Below are positions 31,880-42,600 of a stretch of 64,000 bases of DNA, piece after piece. The notes under the pieces are model-generated. The model was not told the DNA's origin and did not search any database. It was given only the letters and a program-made list of their open reading frames with translations. This stretch comes from Metaphire vulgaris. Its lineage: Eukaryota > Annelida > Clitellata > Crassiclitellata > Megascolecidae. The DNA is taken from contig JACLAT010000159.1 of assembly GCA_018105865.1 (NCBI GenBank), forward strand, positions 1-64,000, in the 5' to 3' direction. Both the position numbers and the translations under genes were made by a program. Within the stretch, counting starts at the first letter, position 1; each line of letters begins with the position of its first letter.

Positions 31880-32851
31880 GTAGAATAGAATAGAATTAGA
31901 TTGTACATGAAGTACGACCCTTTTATGCGGAGCATGTATCTTTTTCGAGTAAATATCAAATAACAAGACACTTAAGCAGCAGAGGGTTTGCAGTTTATCT
32001 TAATAGAGAGGAAACACACTATTTTACTGTAACATTACCATGCAGCAGTTTGGAATCTCTTGAAACAGCTGGTCATACAACTGTAAGCCGATACCGAAGA
32101 TAACGGATAACTAGACGACGGATAACTGGACGACGGAATGTGGTATTAGGATCAAAACCTAAATTAGTAATAGTGATGATTACGGGAAATAAATGCTTCG
32201 TCATATTTCTTCGCATTTTAATGCATTACGTTAAATTTTTCTTAGAATTTAATATCGATGCCACAACGTCATTATAGTAACTGTTACGTAGTCTTTTAAA
32301 ATTTTCGAACAGGACAAAGGGACATCCAGAATAAGTGACCCACCATTGGATAGTTAAGAAACAGCGTAGGTCAAATTATCAAGCAACAGGATCATCAGCA
32401 GTACAGTAAGTAAAGTGTTTTTCTGAAATTCCAGCATCATTATGTAATTTACAATCGAATTGCAGTTGGTCTAATTTGGTATCATTACGAAGCACTTCGA
32501 AGTCCAAATATTATAGCCATTCTCACAACTGTGAAATCTTGCATTTTGCCTACGCAGTATTTCATTCAGGCCAGTCAGAGGACCAGTATTTTATCCAGGC
32601 CTGTTAGGGGGAGCAGTATTATATCCAGGTCTGGTTTGAGAGATCTCCCCACCCAAAAAGCCTCAAAAGTCGCCCACCCAACAATTGTCAGCACTGGTTG
32701 ACATTTTTTCGTTGAACAATGTCTCGGTTCTCGCTGTAATAATTATTGTTTTTGCAGATGTCTTAGGGATGAAGAAAAGGAATTTCAGTCACCCTCTTCA
32801 TTAACTTTAACTTATTTCAAATTGAAATTTTCACTGTGTAGGTTATATTAA
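28937..32851 (+). CDS. Cysteine-rich secreted peptide gene B (3 exons, intact frame)
   Basis: Exon 1 is 28937-29021 (28 codons + 1 base, donor C|GTAAGA), exon 2 is 29649-29712 (acceptor AATTTAG, donor AA|GTAAGA) and exon 3 is 32758-32851 (acceptor TTTTTGCAG, stop TAA). The joined frame is open for 80 codons. Exon 1 is a signal peptide: METGILIRFWLK, core IFFVVVLLFHL, end VEMCK. Exon 2 gives CNVDSDCSPLQFC then TLVKCC: C-X5-C-X5-C-X4-CC. Exon 3 adds KCLRDEEKEFQ and a tail with one more Cys. Phases are 1 and 2, as in the rest of the family. An in-frame ATG at 28895 (MSSSEERL) could extend the N-terminus by 14 residues. The Cys spacing recalls WAP/Dickkopf/colipase-like small domains but matches none cleanly. 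Gene B is the best-preserved member. Intron 1 has the empty Helitron site; intron 2 holds a LINE. Confidence 0.7.
29409..29453 (+). repeat. (CT)n microsatellite in gene B intron 1
   Basis: A plain CT tract. The paralogous position in gene C intron 1 (about 42800-42860) has a shorter, interrupted version. Confidence 0.9.
30309..30452. mobile_element. 144-bp hAT-type MITE inside the LINE RT
   Basis: The ends CAGTGGCGTATTTA and TAAATACGCCACTG are perfect 14-bp inverted repeats, flanked by ACCACTCT at 30301-30308 and 30453-30460. Without it and one repeat, the LINE frame reads on from FDTVHHS to ILIRRPELSFGIKD. Confidence 0.92.
31807..31880 (+). repeat. (AAT)n tail of the LINE
   Basis: About 24 AAT units follow the LINE end. 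The poly-Tyr/Leu frames over it are artefacts. Confidence 0.95.
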
Positions 32852-33390
32852 TTTATTGTTAAGTTTCTTTTGTTAAAGAACAGCCTTTACTAGATTGGTA
32901 TCAAAATTAAATTAACTCGATATGCAATTGTTTTGTATATGTGTGATAGCCCACTAGGCAGCCAATGGCATTGCATATCATACAAAATATGAAAATACTA
33001 CAAAACTGTAGGTATAAGGCTGTATGAAGGCTAGATCTAAAGTTGTTCCCATACTGCAATCAAAACGTTTTCAGAGTTAGTCCCCGGATTCTAGGATAAT
33101 TGACCACACTGGTCAACACACAATTTGGTGCCTAAATGTTAGACATTTTCGTTAGTAATTTTGGTTCCCTGATTTTAAAAATGTTATCACTTTTGTCCCA
33201 TCAGCTCTAGTTTTTGAGATACGGCTTAGTCGCCCTTGTATTTTGGTCCAACACATATTGCGTTTATTGAGGAATCTTTAATCAGTTTGAAATTCTATGT
33301 TTTAGCAAAATAAATAGCTTAAAGTAGCTCATATACTAAATGTTCGGTTAATTTCACACATAGACACATAATATGCCATATGAAATTAAT
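32852..33390. other. Downstream of gene B; duplicated 5'-flank piece
   Basis: The stretch 33180-33290 (CAGCTCTAGTTTTTGAGATACGGC onward, in pieces) repeats 22260-22350 from upstream of gene B. This suggests the start of another tandem unit whose exons were lost. Confidence 0.5.
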
Positions 33391-33393
33391 ATA

Positions 33394-33675
33394 TTAGTCA
33401 GTCCACTGTCGTTTGTAAGACTTCCAAGAGTAGAGTCTGTCTGGAGTGTCTCGCTGAAGGTTCCAACAGTAATCTGCAGTTACATCATGTGAGTTTCCCG
33501 CCTTCCCTGAATGACTCTGATGTCTCTCTTCCTTGACTTTTATGTTTTGGTGAAACCTTTCACTTTGCTCTTCATTCATATCACCTAAGTTATCTGGAAA
33601 TCGATCTAAGTGGTTGTGCTGATAATGGATCTTCATGCTCATATTGCAGCCAAGCTTATTAAAATGTGTGCGCAT
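33394..33675 (-). pseudogene. 'ADYCW' ORF family fragment
   Basis: The 93-codon minus-strand frame reads MSMKIHYQHNHLDRFPDN, EEQSERFHQNIKVKEER and TADYCWNLQRDTPD before the stop. I recall the order HxxHLDxFPDN..GERFHQDI..ADYCW from multi-copy, probably mobile-element-borne proteins of invertebrates; the biochemical role is unknown. Only the C-terminal part is here. The copy at 631-816 shares the last segment. Confidence 0.55.
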
Positions 33676-33699
33676 AGCATGAATTAGATTAAAATAATT

Positions 33700-34165
33700 G
33701 TCTGACTTATTTAATTTAATTTAATTAGCTATTTATATTGCGTCTAATCAATTAATGTTAGCAAGCGCATTACAATTAATGTCAATTATGTCAATTATTA
33801 TAAGCACAATTAAACAGATGTGTCTTCAACTGTTTACGGAAAGCGACGGGCGACTTTATGCTCCGTAGCGCTGGTGGAAGGGCGTTCCAGGCATTGGGGT
33901 CCAGCGTACGAGAAGGCTCGTTGCCCCATGACTGTCCGAAGACGAGGTTTCTGGTATTGACTGGTAGAGGCTGATCGTAGGCCTGGTCTACCAATGGCGG
34001 TTGATGTTGGCTGGAGCAGATCGGCCAGATAGGTCGGACAAAGACCATTCCGTGCACAGAACATCAGCGTGCATTGTTTGTGTTGTATCCGTGACTGGAC
34101 TGGAAGCCAATGAAGTTCACGAAGCGCCGGAGTGACGCGGTCTCGAGGTTTCATACATGCGGCAG
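33700..34165 (-). mobile_element. CR1/L2-type LINE fragment
   Basis: Two overlapping minus-strand frames (34154-33834 and 34057-33791) read RVTPALRELHWLPVQSRIQH, GLCPTYLADLLQP and, after a frameshift, NAWNALPPALRSIKS and FRKQLKTHLFNCAY. It is a different subfamily from the copy at 30 kb and is 5'-truncated and inactive. Confidence 0.85.
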
Positions 34166-35827
34166 CATTTTATACGCGCTGCAGGTCGACTTTCAGAAAT
34201 CTATTCTCAGTCAAATGTCGAAAAAATCAATCGAGAGATAAGACGGCGCTTAAGAGAGCTAGTTTCTTTTATTACAGGTTTTATAGGCCACATAAATATT
34301 ATAAAATTGAAACTCTGTTTGTGCTACTATAGGCTACAGATATGCAAAAATTTAGAAGAGTGATGAAACGAATTTTAAAACCACATATTCGTGTGTCCCC
34401 ATCTTTGTTCTGTCAAACCGTACTAGAATTGTCAATATATTCTGTCTCAATTTTTTTCTAGAGCTTTCGAAATGCCACGAAAAATAATGAGCCATTTGAA
34501 ACGACACTATACAAAGTCTGACAGAAATCTATTCTCTGTCAAATGTCTAAAAATAACGTTGAGAAACATTGGGCTAGAAACTTATTGTCCTCGGTATCAC
34601 ACACAGCATGCTGTATTTGCACACAATTTTATTTAAAGCTTTGAAGTCTCGAATTACGGAAGGCATTAAGACCAAAACTAAACGCAGACTTCAATCTGCT
34701 GCTTTTCATTTAAATTGAGATCGATTGCAAAGTTATATTTAGCACAAGTGCCATGTCTGCTATAGAGACATGTTGCTTGATATCCTTTTGAAAGCTCATC
34801 TTGTTTCTTCAGCGGCTACAATAGAGTCACGAGAATTAAACACCGGAAAGGTTGCCGAGGAAATAACCACAGCGCTTGTAACAAGATTCGACCGTACATA
34901 TCATATGTGTTTTGGTTTTTTTCAATCATGAAATACGTATAAATACGCGTACGGTAAAAGTTCCGTACGTCGGAGCCCGACGCTACTGGCAACGTATTTT
35001 TACGTCTAAAATACGCGTATAATATATTTAAATAAGTGGACTTCTATAGCGCCTTGGAAATCAGGTCCAAACGCTTCGAATCGCTGTGATTTATTAATGT
35101 GTTCATTTTAAATTCATGATCACTGGAAGTGCATTTGCATAGCAATCTATTAGTATTCATGGTTTGTTTTGACCACACACGAAGTTCCTGCACGATCGGC
35201 CTCTTCTTTGATCTGAAAGTCAAATGGTTGCAGTTCATTTTTCAACTTCAGCCACAATAATATTTTCCAATACCAATTATAAATAAATATACGTTTGACC
35301 TTCTATCGTGCATTTAAACGAGTGCTAATACACTTTTTCAAAGAACGAAAAGTTCTTACTGGCGAATTTTCATTCACGTCTTCTATTTAATGAGTCAAGA
35401 TAAACTGTAGAGTACAAGTTCTGTAATGTATCTGTCATCGATCGAAATTAAATTTTCTTAGAAAAACAGGGATATATGGAAATAGAGAACTTTGAAGTTT
35501 TGGATCTAGCGTTTGATAAATGAATTTTGCTTGTCAAAAGTGACAATCGCGATAACATATAATTGCATGATTTATTGGTCCAAGGCACGATTTAATAATT
35601 AGTTAAATTTAGAACATCGGGCTTCAACAGTATTTTAATAGAATAGTGAAAGATTAGTCAGATTCGCTTTGAGAGTTATCTCTCGTATAATTAGTTGTCC
35701 ATCGATCATTGTCTGATGTGTCCTTGAAGGTCCTGGAAATATCGAATCCAGGGACCTCAAATATTTTCATGGGAAAAGTTTGTTTATAAACCTGTCATTT
35801 TAAGATAAGGCCAGACGAGAATCTATG
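34166..35827. other. Unassigned AT-rich stretch
   Basis: A pair of related segments (TCTATTCTCAGTCAAATGTCGAAAAA-like at 34200 and TCTATTCTCTGTCAAATGTC at 34528) and TACGTATTTTTACGT words near 34990 are visible. I see no supportable gene in 1.6 kb. Confidence 0.4.
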
Positions 35828-36096
35828 CAGTGTTGTATCAGTTATTGATTATTTTCAGTTACAGTTACAGTTAAAGTTATTGAAATTATTTTCCAGTTAT
35901 AATTACAGTTAAAGTTATTATAATTTTTCAATTACAGTTTCAGTTACTGTTAATTTTATTTTTCAGTTATTTTCAGTTAATCGCCACCGAACTCATTAAT
36001 GAAATTTTGATGCGTTTTCTTAATACTCTATTCTCTCTAATTGATTGAAAACTCTACTTATATGTGCATATATCACATGCATGTCCATCAAAACAT

Positions 36097-36375
36097 CAGT
36101 GATGTTAACAAGGTTGACCCCCAAGGACGAGGGCGAGGACCGACCCTCCAAGGACGAGGATAAGGACGAGGACCACCCCCAAAAACAAGGATAAGGACGA
36201 GGACCCCTTCCCAAGCGCAAGTACCAAAAGGACTGACCGACAAGGACAAGGATCAAGAACAAGGACAGACCTCTGTAAAGCAGAAAAAGACAGAAAGGGA
36301 AAACCAAAAAAATTCAATTTGAATCACAAAATTTAAAAAAGCAAAAAAGAGAATGCTGTAAAACAAAATCAACTA
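36097..36375 (-). mobile_element. Fragment of the hAT family seen at 17290-18771
   Basis: It reads CAGTGATGTTAACAAGG, then AAGGACGAGG arrays, then TGCTGTAAAACAAAATC: the reverse complement of the right part of the 17.3-kb element (18771 back to about 18510). Confidence 0.75.
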
Positions 36376-37275
36376 TAGAATTTTGATATATCGAAGCTCA
36401 AGGGACTGTGATAAAAATTTATATATATCCGAGTTTCATGGTATCTAATTCCGGGTCATTTAAAGCCAAAATTTCATTTTGTGCAAATGTGAATTTCCCG
36501 CTATTATACCCTCTAAAATATCGATTTTATGTCAAAATATTAAGATCTACATCAACAAATGTTAATAAGTAATAAGGTATATCACTATATAAAGAAATCA
36601 AATGAAAAATGATAAACAAACCTTTAAAATTAAGAAAATCACTTTCTTTAAAATCCCAATGTTTTTGTTTATCGGTGGCAGCTGACCATTGATTGACCTT
36701 GTGGACAAAGTAGGCTACAGTCATTAAAGTTTCCAAATCACTGAGAGCGGAGGTCTTGAGGGGAGGGGAGCAAAACCTCTCCGCCGGCTTGGTCTATTTG
36801 TCGGGCTGTTTATTCAGCCATAGTACACCTAGAAAAAGTGGGGGACACAACCCCAATGTTTCCCCCTCTTTACCCTACCCTAACCTTTCAAATCGGAGAG
36901 GGAGCTCGACCCTTGAGGCCTGATAGATGTAGGCTATTGTTGGCCCCGACTGCAAAGTTTAAAGCCGAGGAGACAATAACCGGCTATACAAAGATTTCCC
37001 GAGACGGCCGACCAAAGTCAGATATATTTACATTAACATAATTATCAGTACAATTGAAAATGACATGCAGATTATTTGGTCCATAAACATGACATAAATA
37101 ATTTCGGAAGATAGAGAGTTTCAATGTGTTCAATCGAAGATCTTTTTGTGTGGTGTTTGACTTCTTAAGTTTTTCAATTTTCAGTTATTTTAACTATTTC
37201 AGTTATTTATTTTTCAGTTACAGTTATATTTACAGTTATTGGGATTTTTCAGTTATAGTTACAGTTACAGTTAAC

Positions 37276-37450
37276 CAGTGGCGGCTCCACCGGGGGGCAG
37301 GGGGCCCGTGCCCCCTATTGAGTGCCAGTGCCCCCCCAGTTGGGACCCTATACTTAATGCTACATACATTAAACAACAAATGGTTGGCCCCCATGATTAG
37401 AAGTTGCCACCCCAACGGCCCCCACTTGCCAAATCCTAGAGCCGCCACTG
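37276..37450. mobile_element. hAT-type MITE (CAGTGGCGGCTC family)
   Basis: The ends CAGTGGCGGCTC and GAGCCGCCACTG are inverted, with CAGTTAAC at 37268-37275 and 37451-37458. The interior (GGCCCGTGCCCC, GTTGGGACCCTATACTTAATG, CAAATGGTTGGCCCC) also occurs at 46427 and 62179, so the family has at least three copies here. Confidence 0.92.
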
Positions 37451-37669
37451 CAGTTAACTGATTTGTTATTTTTCAGTTAACTGATATTTCAGTTACAGTT
37501 ACAGTTAACTGATACAACACTAAATCTCTGTACTTAAAATCTCTGTACTTTGTACTTAAATCTATATGACTAGTAATGTCAGTAGAAGACTCTGTGACTA
37601 GTAGTCTTAGAGACAACTCATTTCTTAATAGTTGTTCATCTATACCAATGCTATAAGATATCAAACATC

Positions 37670-37803
37670 AGAGGTGTAGTACTTGGTACTTGTACTTGTA
37701 CTCGAGTTGCATTCGAGTACAAATTTTTAGTACTTGTACTTGTACTTGTACTTGGAGGCCAGGTACTTGTACTTAAAGCATTGTGTAGTTGCGACATCTC
37801 TGA
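37670..37803. repeat. MITE-like (GTACTT)n element
   Basis: It starts CAGAGGTGTAGTACTTGG and ends GCGACATCTCTG, with TACTTGTACTTG repeats inside. The flanks do not give a clear duplication. Confidence 0.5.
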
Positions 37804-38457
37804 CACTAAGCATTAAGCAGACAGCTGCTAGGTTGCTGAAGAACTATGTGGCCGTGTTCGTTGATCAGGCAGAGCATTGAAAATAAACACAGCCTATTAA
37901 ATATTCTGTGGCAAAGGCAAACAATAACAAGATCAACATGGCTGAAGATAAAGCATTTTAGTGCTAAGTTCCTCGTGTCGTTAAGTTCATTTTCATATCA
38001 GCCTAAAATTATTCACGGTCTGTTATGACATTTAATCAACATTCCGTCTGATGTGAAATAATGAAAGTCAAATCGGTGCATTTTACTTAAGTTTACTCAA
38101 CTTCGACGATAAGGTTTTCTGCAAGAATCCAGTCTACCGTATCCTATATAGACCAATAAATCTGCCGGTTTAATGCGATTATATGATCGCATATTTAACG
38201 GGAAGGAGGGCTTGGGAGAGGAGGCGTTGGCAAGCGCCTGGGAGGGCGAGAGAGAGAGAGAGAGGGGAGAGGGAGAGTCCGCCGTTCGCAGTGGCTTACG
38301 CAGGAGGAGATCCGAGTCTGGCGACAGCGACACGTGACCGGGAACCGCTAGTAAATTAATGCGAATTAAAGAACGCCCGACGCTGTCGCTTCAAACGCTT
38401 ATCGTATGGTGAATAGATAGCATTTATCCTTGTGAAGAAGGTAGGAGGCAGTCTGCA

Positions 38458-39633
38458 ATGGAGACCGGAATCCTCATTCGTTTCTGGCTGAAGATCTTCT
38501 TCGTGGTTATCCTTCTATTTCATCTGGTCGAAATGTGTGCACGTAAGATTCAACTTCCTAATTTCAATTAAAACGGTACAATGATCCGATTTTTGGCTTA
38601 GCTTACGAGTACGGAATAAACTACTGACCAGCTTCCTAATATGTTGCATGCTATCAGCATTGCATACATAGGCATATAGTTTCCTAGCGTCTGCCTGTCT
38701 GTTCCGTAAAGCCGCCTTCATTGGATGATGATGTGCTGCTGTCATTTTACAATCGTTGCTAAGGAACGTATCTTATTATATAATTCTCGATGTCTGTCCG
38801 TCCGTCCGTCCGCAACACGGCGGGTATTGCAAGACGCTGTTGTCATTGACAACCAAATATTGTTTAATCAAAATGTATTAAAACCAACGGAGCGTTTAAC
38901 GAAGCGTCTTAATTGCAGCAAGCCCCGTCCCCTTCCCTCACCACTCCCTCTCCCAATCGTCCAGGCCCCAACCCATTCCCGCCCGCCCCAAATCCCTTTC
39001 CCCTTCCCTTGCCCATCCTCCTTCCCCTCTCCCCATCCCCTTCCCTCTCCTCATCCCCCTCCCAATCGCTCCAACCCATTCCTGGCCCCAAACCCCGTTC
39101 CCCTTCCTCTCCCCGTCCCTTTTCCTCTCCCCATCTCTTTTCCCTCTCCCCATCCCTTTCCCAAGCGCCCTGGCCCCAATCCATTCCTGCCCCGGTCCCA
39201 AACTCCCGTTCCCCTTCCCCTCTCCCCATCCCTTCCTCTCACCACCCCTCTCCCAATCGCCCTGGCCCCAACCTATTCCCGCCCCGGCCCCAACCCATTC
39301 CCGCCCCGACCCCAAACCCACGTTCCCCTTCCCTCTCCCCATCCCTTCCCTCTCACCACCCCCTCTCCCAATCGCCCAGGCCCCAACCCATACCTGCCCG
39401 CCCTGTCCGACAGGCCCCAAACCCCTGTTCCCTCTCTCTCCCCCCCTCTCCCAACCCCCGTACCTCTCTCCATCCCTCTCTCAATCGCCCTGACCCCAAC
39501 CCATCACCACTCCGCCCTACCCCACCGGCCCCAAACCCCGTTCCCAAACCTATACAACGCTGCTCCGAAAACCCGTACAACACACTTTCCTTCTCCCAAA
39601 CCTCACTTCCCTCTTCCAATGCCCTGCCTCCGT

Positions 39634-39681
<48 letters not shown>

Positions 39682-42600
39682 CTTCCTAGCCTCAATACCT
39701 ATTTTTTTAAATGTAACCCCTCAAGAGGAGATTAAATTTTCAGACGCCGTCACCGTACTGGGGATTTAATTTTTGGAAAAGCGTTCTTCAGAAATGATTG
39801 CTGTAACGTGTTAAATTTGCTATATCTCAGGCTGTATAGAAGCTAAAAAGATGAGGTTTGCACCATTGTTTAGATTGTTTATTCCTCTTTCTAACCGTCC
39901 GTGCAAAACAAAAAAATTTGGGGTAGAGTCCACTTTACGGCCTAAAATATCATCCTCTCCCCGAAAAATGTTTAAAGCCCCTAGCAAAATATTTTCAGCG
40001 GTAACCCCACTTTGTCAGCGGCAAAGTTCTAAAGGGATGTCAGAGGAACAAAATAAACCAAAAGTTTGAAAATCGGTTGACATTTGGCAAAGATCTATCA
40101 ATTCTAACCTGATGACCCCAATGTTTGAACATAAGTATTATCGGCGAATTTCGCGAAAGTTTTGAATTCTGAGAAAGTTTCCAAATTTTTTTGAATTTGC
40201 TACATCTCAGGCTATATAAGAGATAAGAAGATGAGGTTTGCACCATTGTTTAGCTATTTTATTCCTCTTTCTAACCCTCTGTGCAAAACAAAAAGTTCAG
40301 CGTTCACGAGCTTTCCGACAATCAAGTGAGAATGAGGAGCAGGCTGTTGCTTGGCGTGCAAAAGCAGCACAGCAAACAAGAGAATCAAGCACTGCATGTC
40401 GTTCGACACTGCCAAATCAGTACACCTTCCTTGACTATCAAGGTTCAGAAAATTCCTGCGAATGGGCGTTAACTCGGTTGAAGGAAAAGGCGGCGAGTGA
40501 AGGACAACTAATTGCGCAAAATGCTATTGTATTTGCGCAAAATCGGAGGTAAAACAGCCAATCTCCCCGTCATATAATGCTATTTCATTTGCGCAAAATC
40601 GGGTGGTAAAACAGCCAATGTCCCCCGTCATTTTTGACGGGTAAACACCTAGTCTTATTATATAATTCTCGATGTCCGTCCGCCCGTCCGACGGCAACAC
40701 GGCGGGTATTGCAAGACGCTGTTGTCATTGACAACCAAATATTGTTTAATCAAACCGGAGCGTTTAACGAAGCGTCTTAATTGCAGCTTAAACCCCCGTC
40801 CCCTTCCTCACCCCATACCTCTCCTAATCGCCCAGGCCCAACCCATTCCCCCCGGCCCCAAACCCCTTTTCCCTTCCCTATCCCATCTCCTTCCCTCTCC
40901 CATCCCCTCCCAAACGCCCCCTGCCCAAACCCCCGTTCCCCTTCCGTCTCCCCCAACCCTTTTCCCTCTCCCCATCCCTCTCCCAATCGCCCCCCAAACC
41001 CCGTTCTCCTTCCGTCTCCCCAACCCTTTTCCCTCTCCCCATCCCTCTCCCAATCGCCCCGGCCCCAACCCATTCGGGCCCAGGCCCCAAACCCCCGTTC
41101 CCCTTTCCTCTCCCCATCTCTTTTCCCTCTCCTCATCCCTCTCCCAATCACCCCGGCCCCAACATATTCCGGCCCCGGCCCCAACACATTCCGGCCTCCG
41201 GCCCCAAACCCCGTTTCCTTCCCTCTCCCCATCCCTTTTCCCTCTCCCCATCCCTCTTCCAATCACCTCGAGCCCAACCCATTCCAGCCCCAACCCATTC
41301 CCGCCCCGGCCCTAAACTCCCGTTCCTTTTCCCTCTCCTTATCCCCTTCCAACTACCCATCCTTCTCCCAATCGCCCAGGCCCCAACCCATCAGCGCTCC
41401 GCCCTACCCCACCGGCCCCAAACCCCGTTTCCAAACCTACACAACGCTGCTCCGAAAACCCGTACAACCCACTTTCCTCCTCCCAAATCTCCCTTCCCTC
41501 TCCCAATGCCCTACCCCCCCGTTATTATATATATTTACTCTTTCCTAACCTCAAACCCTATTTTTTTAAATTTTACCCCTCAAGTGTGGATTAAATTTTC
41601 AGACGCTGTCACCGTACTGGGGATTTAATTTTTGGAAAAGCGTTCTTCAGAAATGATTGCTGTAACGTTTTAAATTTGCTATATCTCAGGCTATATAGGA
41701 GCTAAAAAGATGAGGTTTGCACCATTGTTTAGATTGTTTATTTTTCTTTCTAACCGTCCGTGCAAAACAAAAAAATATGGGGGTAGAGTTCACTTTACGG
41801 CCTAAAATATCACCCTCTCCCCCGAAAATTTTTTTAAAGCCCGCTAGCAAAATATTTTCAGCGGTAACCCCACTTTGGTCAGCGGCAAAATTGTAAAGGG
41901 ATGTCAGAGGAACAAAATAAACCAAAAATTTTGAAAATCGGTTGACATTTGGTAAAGATCTATCCGTTCTAACCCGATGACCCCGATGTTTGAACATAAG
42001 TATTATCGGTGAATTTCGTGAAAGTTTTGAATTCTGAGAAAGTTTCCAATTTTTTTGAATTTGCTATATCTCAGGCTATATAAGAGCTAAGAAGATGAGA
42101 TTTGCACCATTGTTTAGCTTTTTTATTCCTCTTTCTAACCGTCCGTGCAAAACAAAAAAGTCCAGCGTTCACGAGCTTTTCGACAATCAAGTGAGAATGA
42201 GGAGCAGGCTGTTGCTCGGCGTGAAAAGCAGCACAGCAAACAAGAGAATCAAGCACTGCATGTCGTTCGACACTGCCAAATCAGTACACTTACCTTGACT
42301 ATCAAGTTTCAGCAAATTCCTGCGAATGGGCGTTAACTCGGTTGAAGGAAAAGGCGGCGATTTAAGGAAATTAATTGCGCAAAATCCTATTGCATTCAGG
42401 GTCGGCGCTAGAGGGGATTGTCCGCGGATCCGGATCCACCCAGCAAATCGTTCAAATACGCAGAAAAATGTTGATTGGGGGGTGAGGGGTAGTCTGAGCC
42501 GGCGGGTCCTGGCTGTGTAGATTGCATTAGACCCACCCAGTCAACAAATTACAAAACCCAGCGCCGCCCCTGATTGCATTTGCACAAAATTGGGTGGTAA

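Larger units (their letters stand above)
29822..31880 (+). mobile_element. CR1/L2-type LINE, 5'-truncated, broken RT
   Basis: The RT region runs in order: FRPIANLPFLSKLLERLV, HQSAYRAGHSTETALLR, LDLSAAFDTVHHS, interruption by a MITE, CGVPQGSILGPPLFILY, AYADGGQVYSSC, LGVLLDDSLSF, SRLNYCNSLLLGLPDYQLG, LHWLKIPKRIVFKRC and NPLLWNALPVSV. The catalytic YADD is changed to YADG and there are frameshifts near 30650-30800. No endonuclease domain is present. The 3' end is AGCGCTATATAAATTGTCC plus (AAT)n. It lies in gene B intron 2 in the sense direction. Confidence 0.9.
35828..37522. mobile_element. Composite hAT-type element (CAGTGTTGTATCAGTTA ends)
   Basis: The left end CAGTGTTGTATCAGTTA and right end TAACTGATACAACACT are inverted; the flanks AATCTATG (35820-35827) and AATCTCTG (37523-37530) differ by one base. 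Subterminal CAGTTACAGTTA arrays lie on both sides. It has been entered by a piece of the 17.3-kb hAT family (36097 onward) and by the MITE at 37276-37450. No transposase is seen. Confidence 0.7.

Noticed and set aside
38725..39735. 336-codon frame and overlapping frames on both strands
   Set aside because: Same minisatellite as above, in copy 3. The frame crosses the element boundary and the TA tract.
40722..41548. Pro-rich and Gly-rich frames of 160-255 codons
   Set aside because: Minisatellite of Helitron copy 4; no conserved protein.
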